From: Deltaproteobacteria bacterium
GTDB lineage: Bacteria > Desulfobacterota > Syntrophobacteria > Syntrophobacterales > Syntrophobacteraceae
Length of the DNA: 64,000 nucleotides
NCBI GenBank assembly: GCA_021780695.1
Contig: JAJXYD010000033.1
Span: 124,001 to 188,000 of the forward strand
Reading direction: 5' to 3'
In this document: piece after piece, positions 27,471 through 36,094 of the stretch
Layout of the letters: each line of letters begins with the position of its first letter
Position numbering within the stretch: the stretch's first letter is position 1
Position numbers and translations under genes: made by a program
The notes under the pieces: generated by a model
Database searches by the model: none
Told to the model about the DNA's origin: nothing
Seen by the model: the letters and a program-made list of their open reading frames with translations, nothing else

Positions 27471-28016
27471 CTACTCCGTTTGCCAACAGGTTACGCTTGA
27501 CCATCCATTTAGGGATTCACAGTAAATAATATTTTGTCCTGACGTGGCTAGAATTGGAGCCGCCCCACTCACCCATGTCGGAACAGGGTTCCAGGTGATA
27601 GTGGCAGCTCCTCCGTTGGTTATCCAAATTTCAATGGCTGATCGAAAATTTGTGGTTCCTGTTGGAAATTGTAGAGTACAGGCGTTTGCAATCGTTACAG
27701 TGTCCACCTGCCCAGACATAACAGTCGTTGAACTCGCCGCCGGAGTGCCCAAGGCAACCACAGGGATCGGGACAAATCCCATAATATTTAATGGAAGCCA
27801 GTCCGTGCTTCCCAAAGGGGTAATTCCCGTATTTGCAACAGTGCAAACATAATTAAGTCCGTTATAGGAAACCGATTCTCCAACAGTGTATGCTGTCGTG
27901 GAGACCCATTGCCCTTGCCAAGACGAAACATTGGGTTCAATTTTCAGAATTTGAGCGCCACATAAAGAAGCACCCATTATGAGTATGAAAACTATTAGAC
28001 TTAATACTTTCTTCAC
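27471..28016 (-). CDS. Secreted carbohydrate-binding-like protein in tail operon, copy 1
   Basis: GTG start at 28016 behind AAGGAGG. 181 residues. Residues 1-21 form a Sec signal peptide (KKVLSLIVFILIMGASLCGA). Then comes a CBM5/12-like module (WVSTTAYTVGESVSYNGLNYVC), followed by a beta-rich domain ending NGGAATITWNPVPTW. That second domain is near-identical to part of the 30138-30662 protein. A signal peptide is unexpected for a virion protein; it may be displayed on the lysogen or the lysing cell, or be carried over from a host surface gene. Confidence 0.72.
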   Translation of the reverse strand: MKKVLSLIVFILIMGASLCGAQILKIEPNVSSWQGQWVSTTAYTVGESVSYNGLNYVCTVANTGITPLGSTDWLPLNIMGFVPIPVVALGTPAASSTTVMSGQVDTVTIANACTLQFPTGTTNFRSAIEIWITNGGAATITWNPVPTWVSGAAPILATSGQNIIYCESLNGWSSVTCWQTE

Positions 28017-28025
28017 TTTCCCTCC

Positions 28026-28184
28026 TTAAAACCCCCACGTTGGAAAGGGCTGAGATGAGGATGGGGGCGGCGCAGGGCTTGCTCCCCAATAAAGAGTAAC
28101 CGCTGTTCCGGGTTCAGGACTATATGCGGTTGTGTCATACTCTAGGTCAACGCTTGGAACTGTCGGGGGCATATAGCTGGACAT
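28026..28184 (-). CDS. Short proline-rich phage protein
   Basis: 52 residues. ATG at 28184 follows the upstream gene's TGA by one base (TGAGATG) with GAGGGG before it, so coupled translation is likely. The peptide begins MSSYMPPTVPSVDLEYD and ends with a Pro/Ser-rich tail. No family recognised. It fills the only gap between the 28186 gene and the secreted protein gene. Confidence 0.5.
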   Translation of the reverse strand: MSSYMPPTVPSVDLEYDTTAYSPEPGTAVTLYWGASPAPPPSSSQPFPTWGF

Positions 28185-28185
28185 C

Positions 28186-28632
28186 TCAATGTACCCCTCG
28201 GGTTATATTGTCTGCCACCAAGCCATTTACCGTACTGTTGTATCCTGGAGTCAGCACGATATAGTGTAGACTCGCGGGCAGTTGGTCAAACTCGTAGTAC
28301 CCGGTGCTATTTGTAAATTCCACTCCTACGAGCTGCCGCGTTTCCCGGCTAATAAGATAAATCGGCTGGTTTGCGACCGGTGCGGTCTTAGTTGAATCGG
28401 TATAGAGATACCCGGCAACGTATCCGTTTAGCGGATCCATCAGAGCGGCTTGTGTCTGTCCTGTGTGGTTGATCGCAGAATCGGTAGATATTCCCAAAAT
28501 GTTAAAGGCCGCTAAAAATCTCTGGCAGTTTGGATTAAATCCGATTCGGTTTATCTGGACCGGAAGCCCTGGTAAAACCCCAATTTCGCACGTATGCAAG
28601 AATCCCCACCCTATCGCGCCTTGATTAGCCAT
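28186..28632 (-). CDS. Tail-operon protein with carboxypeptidase-regulatory-like domain
   Basis: 148 residues behind AGGAGTGAGAGG. Residues about 70-140 look like a CarboxypepD_reg/Ig-type beta sandwich (VANQPIYLISRETRQLVG, GYYEFDQLPASLHYIVLTPG), a fold often used in phage tail decorations. The N-terminus is unrecognised. Its location between the GW-type structural protein and the secreted protein suggests a tail-associated accessory role. Confidence 0.6.
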   Translation of the reverse strand: MANQGAIGWGFLHTCEIGVLPGLPVQINRIGFNPNCQRFLAAFNILGISTDSAINHTGQTQAALMDPLNGYVAGYLYTDSTKTAPVANQPIYLISRETRQLVGVEFTNSTGYYEFDQLPASLHYIVLTPGYNSTVNGLVADNITRGVH

Positions 28633-28642
28633 CCTCTCACTC

Positions 28643-29611
28643 CTATTGCCACATCGTGCTTAGCCATGTGTCTGAGGTCTCAAGGAATATCTGCCCAACA
28701 GATCCGTTGATATAGTTGAAAACCTGGAAGGTTTTACCGGCAAGGTTTGATCCGGATACCCCCGTAAAAGTATCACCTTGGTTGAGCGGCTGCTTACTGG
28801 CTGGACCGTAGAGCCCTGGCATCCAGCCCCTTAGCGCGGGATTCGAGCCGGTCCATTCCATTATATAAAATGGCGATACCAACAGACTGCTTGTTACGGT
28901 TTCGGGATATGCAAAATAGCTGCCGGGGTTCCCTATTTGTTGGCCACCGCCTGCCCCTGCTAAAAGGTAACCACATACGGGAGACAAAATAAACGGGCTC
29001 GAAATGCTTATTCCGTCGTATTTACGAGCGATGTATCCGCTAAAGTAACTCGAATAACTTGTAGATGTTCCGGGGTTGGATGTGGCGAATATATATTGTT
29101 GCAAAGAGCCCCCGGCAATGAGTGACGAATAGGGGTCACTCGCTTTGTATGATGGAAAATCTCCAAAGTAAAATCCGTAGAGTACAGAACCTGTGGACCA
29201 CGTTAGTTCCGTGTAATCCCAAATAAAATAGAAGAAGGTTGGGGTAGCTATTACCCACCATTCACGATCTACTGTCGTAGAATTACCGCGAGAATACGCG
29301 GTTCCGTTCCCGCTGGCCTGAGTGGTTGTTGGAAAGGCCCCTGTCCCGGTATTCCAAGCCGTCATTGTCGCAAATCCGCGAGAGTACCAATTCGTAGCCT
29401 GCGAGTCGTCAATATTAAGATACATCTTATTGCCAGATGCGGCTTGGTAAGTACGCTGGCTAGTCCCTGTGTATGCTGTCGTCCAACCTGCGGCAACTTG
29501 CGACCCGTAGCCGTTCACCAAGCAAGCATCGAGGATTGCAACGATATTCCCTGGCTGGTTAGTGAGTGTGGGTGCCCCTGTATCTGTGGAACTGTAAAGT
29601 GTAACCGCCAT
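28643..29611 (-). CDS. Putative tail-associated virion structural protein
   Basis: 322 residues behind GGGAGGAAA. The start MAVTLYSSTDTGAPTL and the segment LDACLVNGYG...AAGWTTAYTG match a structural protein found in many siphophage and podophage tail regions whose exact role is unknown. It is rich in Tyr, Ser and Gly, with no catalytic motif visible. It lies in the insert of accessory genes between the M-like and L genes. Confidence 0.65.
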   Translation of the reverse strand: MAVTLYSSTDTGAPTLTNQPGNIVAILDACLVNGYGSQVAAGWTTAYTGTSQRTYQAASGNKMYLNIDDSQATNWYSRGFATMTAWNTGTGAFPTTTQASGNGTAYSRGNSTTVDREWWVIATPTFFYFIWDYTELTWSTGSVLYGFYFGDFPSYKASDPYSSLIAGGSLQQYIFATSNPGTSTSYSSYFSGYIARKYDGISISSPFILSPVCGYLLAGAGGGQQIGNPGSYFAYPETVTSSLLVSPFYIMEWTGSNPALRGWMPGLYGPASKQPLNQGDTFTGVSGSNLAGKTFQVFNYINGSVGQIFLETSDTWLSTMWQ

Positions 29612-29626
29612 CGTGTTTCCTCCCTA

Positions 29627-30127
29627 TCAAAATCCCCAACAAGGGAACTCGAATGACGAAGGTTGCGCTATCCCGGAAAAACACGAAAGTGTTTCATTCG
29701 TCCAAAAACCAAACAAGACGACTTGGGTGATTTCATCAGAGGGGTTAAGGTCTGTTGTCGATGGATGAAAGTATATCTCATAATAATCGCAAGCAAACTG
29801 GCCCCAATTACCGCTGGCAGGCCCCGAAATTCCTGCAAACAAGGGGCTGCTACTATTTAATTCGATCCATATTTTCGCGGCTTTTTGAGAGTCGGCCCAG
29901 TTGTCGTAAAGACCTACCTGCCACCTCGCATTGTTAGTGCCGGGAACGGGCACTAACCCCGATAACGGGAGGTAAGGGTCGGTAGTGTCAAGCTGTAGGT
30001 TTGCGCATGTGCAATAATTAAAGCCAGGGCCGACAATTACCCCTCCCATCAATGGCCCCAAATAAGCCGCCTTACATGGAGGCACAAGGGCAAAAAAAAG
30101 AAGCGCACAAATTAGGTATTTTTTCAT
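29627..30127 (-). CDS. Secreted protein of unknown function in tail operon
   Basis: Start at ATG 30127 behind GGAAGG; the longer frame upstream overlaps the next gene and is not used. 166 residues. Residues 1-18 are a signal peptide (KKYLICALLFFALVPPCKA). The mature part has several Cys (YCTCANL, FACDYYEIYF, LSCFSG, FPCWGF) and is Trp/Tyr/Pro rich, consistent with a disulfide-stabilised surface domain. No family recognised. It is the second gene in this tail block with an export signal. Confidence 0.6.
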   Translation of the reverse strand: MKKYLICALLFFALVPPCKAAYLGPLMGGVIVGPGFNYCTCANLQLDTTDPYLPLSGLVPVPGTNNARWQVGLYDNWADSQKAAKIWIELNSSSPLFAGISGPASGNWGQFACDYYEIYFHPSTTDLNPSDEITQVVLFGFWTNETLSCFSGIAQPSSFEFPCWGF

Positions 30128-30137
30128 TTTTCCCTTC

Positions 30138-30662
30138 CTACAAGGTTTTCCATGCGATAACAGTTGCCCAACCATCAATGGACTCACAATAGACAATATT
30201 CTTACCCGATGTGTTAAGGGTTGGCGCGCCACTCGCCCATGTCGGAACAGGGTTCCAGGTGATAGTGGCAGCTCCTCCGTTGGTGATCCAAATTTCAATG
30301 GAGGCCCTATTGCCGGTAACGCCTGTTGGAAATTGTAGAGTACAGGCGTTTGCAATCGTTATTGAATTCACCTGCCCACTAAGCCGGGCGGTGGCCCCCG
30401 AACCGGGCGTTCCTAAATCCACTACCGGAATGTCATATTTGCTATTGAGCGCGCCGGTAGCGTCCACGTAGGCCCCTGGGAGCCAAACCGCGACAATTAT
30501 CCAATAATTGCTGACACCAGATGGGGCCTGATTCGTATTTGCTACCGCACAAACATAGACCACGCCATTATAGACAACCCCATTTCCTGGAACGTAAGCC
30601 GTTGTCGAATTCCAAGTTCCGCACCACACTGAAACGTAAGGCGATGAATAAAGTGCGCTCAT
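30138..30662 (-). CDS. Carbohydrate-binding-like tail protein, copy 2
   Basis: 174 residues; its ATG overlaps the stop of the M-like gene (ATGA). The N-terminal module (VSVWCGTWNSTTAYVPGNGVVYNGVVYVC) is CBM5/12-like, and the C-terminal half is a paralog of 27471-28016 without a signal peptide. DNA blocks of 49 and 40 bases are identical between the two. A role in glycan binding at the tail tip is inferred. Confidence 0.68.
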   Translation of the reverse strand: MSALYSSPYVSVWCGTWNSTTAYVPGNGVVYNGVVYVCAVANTNQAPSGVSNYWIIVAVWLPGAYVDATGALNSKYDIPVVDLGTPGSGATARLSGQVNSITIANACTLQFPTGVTGNRASIEIWITNGGAATITWNPVPTWASGAPTLNTSGKNIVYCESIDGWATVIAWKTL

Positions 30663-31339
30663 ATTAGCTCCGCCGCTAAATCGCCGTTATCAGATACGAT
30701 TTGATACGTGCCCCCGGTAATCTGGTCTGCCACCGCGTAGGCTACGGCCTGAGAGAAAAAGCTCAAATCCACGGCCTGTAATTCAAGGACTCCCGATGAG
30801 CAGGTGAGCGCATAGACGCCGTTATTTGCCACGTCTATCAAGTAGTAGACCATAATAGTTGTGGTGTTAGACGAAGGGATGGTTACCGGCACTCCGCTCT
30901 CGGTCCCTATGAGATACACCCCTCCAGTTACAAGGTCTTTAATGAGGGGTGCCCATGTGCCTCCTGGCGGGATATAGATTATCGGATTTGTGATATCGAA
31001 ACTCTGCTTGATTGTTGCCGAGACCTTGAAGGTGTACGACGATAGTGGCGTAACGTCCCAATCAGAACATTTCCAAAGGAGCGCGTTCGCTTGCCCATAG
31101 GGAGTGTAATAAAATGGCGTGCTTCCGGCTAAAAGTTCAAAGAAGTTTTCACAAAGGGATTCTTTGTCTGCCAAAGATAGCGCATTCCATTCGAGGTTTA
31201 GTGTCTGCGCTGTAGCGATAAGTCCATCTACCGCAGTTTGGCTGTAACCGTCCCCGAACTGATTTTGAAAACGTCTGGCCTTCTGGCTAAAATCGCTGCC
31301 GTATGACGGAGTTATGGGAAGTGTTAGATAGCTGCTCAT
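30659..31339 (-). CDS. Minor tail protein M-like, copy with C-terminal extension
   Basis: 226 residues. The first 110 match the lambda gpM family (LPITPSYGSDFSQKARRFQNQFGDGYSQTAVDG and ...FYYTPYGQANALLWKCSDWDVTPL). About 110 more residues of beta-rich sequence follow that gpM lacks. A 118-base DNA block is identical to the neighbouring copy. Probably connects the tape measure end to the tail tip. Confidence 0.8.
   Translation of the reverse strand: MSSYLTLPITPSYGSDFSQKARRFQNQFGDGYSQTAVDGLIATAQTLNLEWNALSLADKESLCENFFELLAGSTPFYYTPYGQANALLWKCSDWDVTPLSSYTFKVSATIKQSFDITNPIIYIPPGGTWAPLIKDLVTGGVYLIGTESGVPVTIPSSNTTTIMVYYLIDVANNGVYALTCSSGVLELQAVDLSFFSQAVAYAVADQITGGTYQIVSDNGDLAAELI
31041..31158. repeat. 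118-bp exact repeat, copy A
   Basis: Identical to 31404-31521, from GATAGTGGCG to CACAAAGGG. It lies in the conserved C-terminal part of the M-like domain. Flanking sequence diverges at once on both sides. Confidence 0.97.
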
Positions 31340-31342
31340 GGG

Positions 31343-31705
31343 TTAGCTGCCTGTTAGGTCAAAACTCTGTTGCAGGGTAGCCGTAACCCTGAACAGGTTT
31401 TGTGATAGTGGCGTAACGTCCCAATCAGAACATTTCCAAAGGAGCGCGTTCGCTTGCCCATAGGGAGTGTAATAAAATGGCGTGCTTCCGGCTAAAAGTT
31501 CAAAGAAGTTTTCACAAAGGGCCACCTTGGAGGTAAGCGTTAGGGCATTCCAGGCGAGATTTAACGCTCCGACAATAGTGTTAATCCCATCGGGTGCCGT
31601 CTGAGCGTAGCCGTTTCCTTTGCCGAAACTGTTCTTGCGGACCCGAGCGGAATAGGGAAAATCGGACTGGTAAGATGGCGTTACGGGCAAAGTTTGATAG
31701 CTCAA
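31343..31705 (-). CDS. Minor tail protein M-like, standard-length copy
   Basis: 120 residues, close to lambda gpM (109). TTG start at 31705, overlapping the tape-measure stop, with AAGGAG nine bases upstream. It has the family pattern LPVTPSYQSDF, NGYAQTAPDGINTIVG and a C-terminus shared exactly with the next gene. Being the standard size and next to the tape measure, this is probably the functional gpM and the other copy the derivative. Confidence 0.85.
   Translation of the reverse strand: MSYQTLPVTPSYQSDFPYSARVRKNSFGKGNGYAQTAPDGINTIVGALNLAWNALTLTSKVALCENFFELLAGSTPFYYTPYGQANALLWKCSDWDVTPLSQNLFRVTATLQQSFDLTGS
31404..31521. repeat. 118-bp exact repeat, copy B
   Basis: Identical partner of 31041-31158, in the shorter M-like gene. 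Start-to-start distance is 363 bases, so homologous recombination would fuse the two genes in frame (363 is divisible by 3). Confidence 0.97.
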
Positions 31706-34700
31706 GGCTTGGAACTCCTTATTGTCCCGTTCAATATTCCACCTGGCCGCAGTTCTTTATGGATTTGCTCCTTTACTAGGGCCGTCAGTGCGTAGCTGAT
31801 TTCCCTACCTTGGGCACGTGCGGCTTGTTGGTCTTCACCTTGGTGCTTTACTGTTATGGGGGCATGGATAGTAATGCTTGCCCCACCGCCCCCCTTGAGA
31901 CTTACCGGAACGGATCGGCCACCGTTTAGCGGGATGACGGCTTCTTCTCCGGCTTCCCCCACAAGAGAAGGCCCTGATGTGATGCCGCCATTAGCATAAG
32001 CGCTCAAACCCTGGGCAAAGGTCATTGCGCTGTCCAGAGTTATTGGAGCTGCCGCTGAAGCGGCATCGGAAGCCGCCATCGCCGCAAAAGGCGTAGCTGC
32101 CATTGCCGCCGACATGGCCGCGCCTCCCCCGAATAAGCCCCCGATAAATGGAAGGTTTGAAAGAAACCCCATAATACCGCTGCTCGATGAGGAGGAACCC
32201 AATATCCCGGCTGGGCCGCTCGATCCAGAAACCGACCATAATGCTTGCGCTGCCGCCTGAGCCGCCGCTGCAAGTCCCGTAAGGCTACCGCTTGCTCCCG
32301 TATCGCCCCCGATTCCAAAAAGATTAAAGAGCGGCTGCTCGATATATTTTTGCATCAGGTTTTTTGTAAGTGCCTCTCCGAACATATTGGCGATATTAAA
32401 GCCGAGCTGCTGGAGTCGTCTTCGTAATTCTTCGCCCCCGGCGAAAGTGTCCATGTGCTGAAAATTAGAGATCATCTGCCAAACGGTTGTACTGACCATA
32501 TCAAGTGATTGGTTGAATGATTGGAATAGACCCGTCGCAAGGTTTAGGTTGGTATTCATGTTTCGCATCTGGTCACTGAACATGCCCATGAGATTCTGGA
32601 ATACAGAGCCATTTCTCTGCATTTCAAGGTCCGATACCTGAGCCCCTGCAACTTGACGCATCGCGGAGACTTGCCCTGGAGGTTTTCGCAGTTCGGCTGA
32701 TTGCTCCTGTGCCTGGATGAGTCTTATCTGTGCGTCGATCTGATCCTTGTAGGTTCCACTCATTTGGGCCTGCCGCTCGTTTAGCTGCGCCATGCTGAGT
32801 TTTCCGCGCAGGGTATCCGAAAGTTCGGCCTGTTTCATGAGCTGGCTCGAAACATTAGTTTGAAGGAAATTTACGAGCTGCAATCCGTTGGTCCATGTCT
32901 GAAAGAGGGCCGAGACAGACGATTCGAGTTTTTTAACATCCCCTGGGGCCATATTTTGTTTCTTGGTGAGTTCGGCCTCTGCCTGAGGAAGGCCCTTTTG
33001 ACCCAGCGCGCCCATCGCGGCCACCAAACCATGCACAGCGTCAGGGGAAATTCCCTGTTTTTCTAATCTCTTCTGGTCTCCCAGGAAGCTTTTCTGCGCG
33101 TTTTCGATCTGTTTCCAACCGTTTGTCGTAAGATCATCCATGCGCTTTTGGATTTGGTCGGCCTGCGCCTCGAAAGCTTGCCCTGAATTTTGGGCAAAGG
33201 TAGCGAAATAACTTTGCATTTGATCGGCCATCATCTTACTAAGGGCATTCGCCTTATCCTTGATACCGGAAAACATGGTGTCCATTTGGCCTTCAGGCAA
33301 CTGTTTGTAGCTGGTCTTGGGGGTAGCGTGGATAGATGGTCCTTCCATACCCTCTAATTGCATGTAGCCACCGACTCGGGATACATAGTTTTGCGTTTCG
33401 GGTATAGCAGGAACGCCTCCGGCCTTCGCCACAGCTCCCGGTCCCGCGTTGTAGGCCGCTATGGCCTTCGTCATGTCGCCATTAAATTTCTGAAGAAGTT
33501 GGCTTAGGTAAAGTGCCGAACCCTTGATGTTTTGCTCTAAATCGTGGGGGTCAATGCTGCCAAGCTGAGTGCGTGCGGTTGACGGCTCGATTTGTCCTAT
33601 ACCCAATGCCCCCGTTTTCGACTCCAAAGTATTTCCGTACTGATCGGTTTGCCGGAATCCCGACTCGGCACCGAGGATCGCACGAAGTAACCTGCTGGGG
33701 ATGCTAAACTTGTTTGAGTATTTTTTGATGTCCCCTTCAATTTCCGGGGTCAGATTTTTTAGCGCAGACTCCCATTGCCTGCCGTAGAGAGCCGACGTTC
33801 CCGCAGGGGCCCCGTGAGCGGTCTCCGTCCACGCAGCGGCAGGGGAAAAGGCGGGTAACTTCCCTGTAGCACTTGTCTGTAGCTTTTTTTCATGTTGGTT
33901 TGTCTGCGCTATTATCGCCCCCGTAAGAGCCGTCATGGCTCCGATTAGAGCGCCTACTGCCGCGCCTGGAACGGTCAGCGTCCCCATGGACACAGGCCCA
34001 ACCGCGGTGGCCCCTATCAGAGCGCCAGCCCCCGCCAAACCTACCGTAGCCTCCATCGTGTTTTGGGGCTTGACCTGTTTTTGGTTTGCCCTCATGGCCT
34101 CGTAGCCTGCGCCAAGGCCAAGCCCTGCCCCAGCCCCAGCACCCCACGACAATGCACCAAGAAAAGGGATTTTCCCCGTAGCGCCCGCCGCAAGAGCACC
34201 CAACAAACCAGCCGCTCCCGCGTGCGGGACTCCACCCGTTATGGCGGGGCTGAGCTTTGCTATTTCCACCAACTGGTCTTTAACGTCCGTCAAATCCTTG
34301 AGCATATCACCTATAATGCCCAGGGAGGCCGTAATGCCGTCTCCGAAAGCACTTACCGCATCACTCCAATCTCCAAGGGTGGAAGCGATGTCTAGGCCGC
34401 TCTCAGCGATCTGCGAGAAGGCATTCACCACACTCATCGCTAAGCGGCCAATGCTCTCGAACTTGGCGACAAATTCAGGGTTAAAATCAATCTGGTGAGT
34501 TTGCTCATTTACCGTTGCAATATTTGTCATCCACTTTGACATTAAATCTTTTAGCGGATCATAAAAGCTATCCATTAGTCCTCTGCCGGCCGCTTCCGAG
34601 AAAACCGATTTGAGGTTTGAGTAGATCCCGGTAAAGGTATTCTGTGTCATCTTGCCCGTAAGAGCAAACGCCTGAGTGCTTTTCATGATGAGATCGTACA

Positions 34701-35376
34701 TAGCCTGGGCGTCGCCACGAGCTTTCTTGATGTCTTCCAGAGAAAAGATGGAGGAAAGTGGGCTCGTTGCACGCACTTGCCCGCGTAGTAGTTCGCGGAG
34801 TTGCGCGCCCATGCTGCTCATATCCCATCCCTGAGCGCCTGCAACTTGCATCATCCTGACGGTTATCTGCTCAACCTGGTTGGCCGACATGCCCAAGTGT
34901 AAACCTGCCGGAAGGGATGCCGTGAAGACCTTGGTCATGTCCTGAAAGGTGGCTGTCGTCTGGAGATTATCGTATCGAATTCTTTCAATCATCTTAGAGG
35001 ACATACCAAGGGCCGCATTTAGGGCCTGGACATCGGATACCGCATGGCCGAACTGATCGAAGAAGTTCATGTTGTTCATGAAGGAACTGGCTAGGCTGAT
35101 TCGGGATGTTTCCATGGTTTTATTAAATTCCATCCCCAGGCCTATCAGTTCGCGTATTTTACTTCCTACTTCTCGCAAGCCCTCGTATATGACGACATAC
35201 TTAAAGGCCCTAGTGAGAGCTTCACCAGCTCGTCCCATGGCGGTCTCAAGCCGTCCGAATTCTCCGCTCATACCCGTGACGGCATTGGTAAGGTTGGCCT
35301 TGGCTTTGCCTAATCCCTCGTCCAATCCGACCGTACTGGCGCTAATCTCTACCCACGCCTGTCCTAGCAATGGCAT
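31702..35376 (-). CDS. Tape measure protein with lytic transglycosylase domain
   Basis: 1224 residues, the longest phage gene. It sets tail length and is ejected at infection. N-terminal TP901/lambda-H-like helical region, hydrophobic Gly/Ala segments around 390-490, an SLT domain near 555-670 with catalytic Glu near 571 (AILGAESGFRQ), GALGIGQIEPSTA and AYNAGPGAV, then long coiled coil. The C-terminus has the tape-measure signature YANGGITSGPSLVGEAGEEAVIPL. The SLT domain should open peptidoglycan for DNA entry. AAGGA precedes the start. Confidence 0.95.
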   Translation of the reverse strand: MPLLGQAWVEISASTVGLDEGLGKAKANLTNAVTGMSGEFGRLETAMGRAGEALTRAFKYVVIYEGLREVGSKIRELIGLGMEFNKTMETSRISLASSFMNNMNFFDQFGHAVSDVQALNAALGMSSKMIERIRYDNLQTTATFQDMTKVFTASLPAGLHLGMSANQVEQITVRMMQVAGAQGWDMSSMGAQLRELLRGQVRATSPLSSIFSLEDIKKARGDAQAMYDLIMKSTQAFALTGKMTQNTFTGIYSNLKSVFSEAAGRGLMDSFYDPLKDLMSKWMTNIATVNEQTHQIDFNPEFVAKFESIGRLAMSVVNAFSQIAESGLDIASTLGDWSDAVSAFGDGITASLGIIGDMLKDLTDVKDQLVEIAKLSPAITGGVPHAGAAGLLGALAAGATGKIPFLGALSWGAGAGAGLGLGAGYEAMRANQKQVKPQNTMEATVGLAGAGALIGATAVGPVSMGTLTVPGAAVGALIGAMTALTGAIIAQTNQHEKKLQTSATGKLPAFSPAAAWTETAHGAPAGTSALYGRQWESALKNLTPEIEGDIKKYSNKFSIPSRLLRAILGAESGFRQTDQYGNTLESKTGALGIGQIEPSTARTQLGSIDPHDLEQNIKGSALYLSQLLQKFNGDMTKAIAAYNAGPGAVAKAGGVPAIPETQNYVSRVGGYMQLEGMEGPSIHATPKTSYKQLPEGQMDTMFSGIKDKANALSKMMADQMQSYFATFAQNSGQAFEAQADQIQKRMDDLTTNGWKQIENAQKSFLGDQKRLEKQGISPDAVHGLVAAMGALGQKGLPQAEAELTKKQNMAPGDVKKLESSVSALFQTWTNGLQLVNFLQTNVSSQLMKQAELSDTLRGKLSMAQLNERQAQMSGTYKDQIDAQIRLIQAQEQSAELRKPPGQVSAMRQVAGAQVSDLEMQRNGSVFQNLMGMFSDQMRNMNTNLNLATGLFQSFNQSLDMVSTTVWQMISNFQHMDTFAGGEELRRRLQQLGFNIANMFGEALTKNLMQKYIEQPLFNLFGIGGDTGASGSLTGLAAAAQAAAQALWSVSGSSGPAGILGSSSSSSGIMGFLSNLPFIGGLFGGGAAMSAAMAATPFAAMAASDAASAAAPITLDSAMTFAQGLSAYANGGITSGPSLVGEAGEEAVIPLNGGRSVPVSLKGGGGASITIHAPITVKHQGEDQQAARAQGREISYALTALVKEQIHKELRPGGILNGTIRSSKP

Positions 35377-35388
35377 CTTTGGATTCCT

Positions 35389-35772
35389 TTAGTTGGGCAT
35401 TTTGTCGGAAAAAGCGGTCACTATATCTTCGGAGGATGATTCGAGTGATGGCCGAAGGAATGGCCGAGCAACCATTTTGGCGGTTCCAAACTCCACAAAA
35501 CGGGCATAGAAGGCGTAACGGTTTCCTGCGATCACCTGCACTTTTGCTCCCTTCTTGACCATTTGGTATCTAATGGACTTTTTGAGAGTCCCAGGAACCC
35601 TCCCGCTCCAATCTGGACCTCCCTTTTTTCTAAAGATTTCTTCAACACCCACACGACAAATGCTTTTGGATTTGCGTGCCACCAAGCGCCCTGCCTGTCG
35701 GAGAGCCTTCTTTCTGGCGCTCAAAACTTTCTTCATTACCGCTTTGCCATGCCATTGGATGTCTGTGGCCAT
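35389..35772 (-). CDS. HK97 gp10-like head-tail/tail completion protein
   Basis: 127 residues. Basic N-terminus, then KGGPDWSGRVPGTLKKSIRYQM and FYARFVEFGTAKMVARPFLRPSLE, the hallmark of HK97 gp10-type proteins. Its position between the chaperones and tape measure is unusual; in HK97 and lambda the gene lies before the tail tube. Short 12-base gap before the tape measure start. Confidence 0.85.
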   Translation of the reverse strand: MATDIQWHGKAVMKKVLSARKKALRQAGRLVARKSKSICRVGVEEIFRKKGGPDWSGRVPGTLKKSIRYQMVKKGAKVQVIAGNRYAFYARFVEFGTAKMVARPFLRPSLESSSEDIVTAFSDKMPN

Positions 35773-35779
35773 CTTGGTA

Positions 35780-36067
35780 TCAATTCTCCCCCATCTCCCG
35801 GAAATGGTTAAAAAGGGTGATGATCTTCAGAAAACATTGCTTGGGGCTGTTTATCCCAAAGCGGTCGATATCCTCCCATACGGCCAGGTGGTTTATATCA
35901 ATCACCTGGCCAAAGGAGGCTATCACTTGGTTTCGGACTAGAGGCCATAGGCTTAATGCCTCACGGTTTTCAGGCATATACTCCGGCATACAATTGGCAC
36001 ATGTCGGGTTAGTGCCCATTATTTTGTGCGCTGTCCTGCATTCTCCGCAGTCTGGTTTACTGTCCAT
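35780..36067 (-). CDS. Second tail assembly chaperone segment (made mainly by -1 frameshift)
   Basis: 95 residues from an ATG at 36067, but that ATG lacks a ribosome binding site and sits in a hairpin loop. The frame is open upstream through the slippery site of the preceding chaperone gene, in the -1 frame, so the natural product is probably a 251-residue fusion (149 + 7 + 95). This part has CGEC and CANC cysteine pairs, possibly a zinc site. Corresponds to the T part of lambda GT. Confidence 0.8.
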   Translation of the reverse strand: MDSKPDCGECRTAHKIMGTNPTCANCMPEYMPENREALSLWPLVRNQVIASFGQVIDINHLAVWEDIDRFGINSPKQCFLKIITLFNHFREMGEN

Positions 36068-36094
36068 CCGTTCTGCGGAGTCTATTAGTTTTTT
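36043..36094 (-). promoter_or_regulatory. Programmed -1 ribosomal frameshift signal
   Basis: On the minus strand the heptamer A AAA AAC (36094-36088) ends one codon before the zero-frame TAA. A 7-base spacer leads to CTCCGCAG (36080-36073), which pairs perfectly with CTGCGGAG (36050-36043): 8 bp, 22-base loop. This is the standard layout for -1 frameshifting. Confidence 0.88.
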
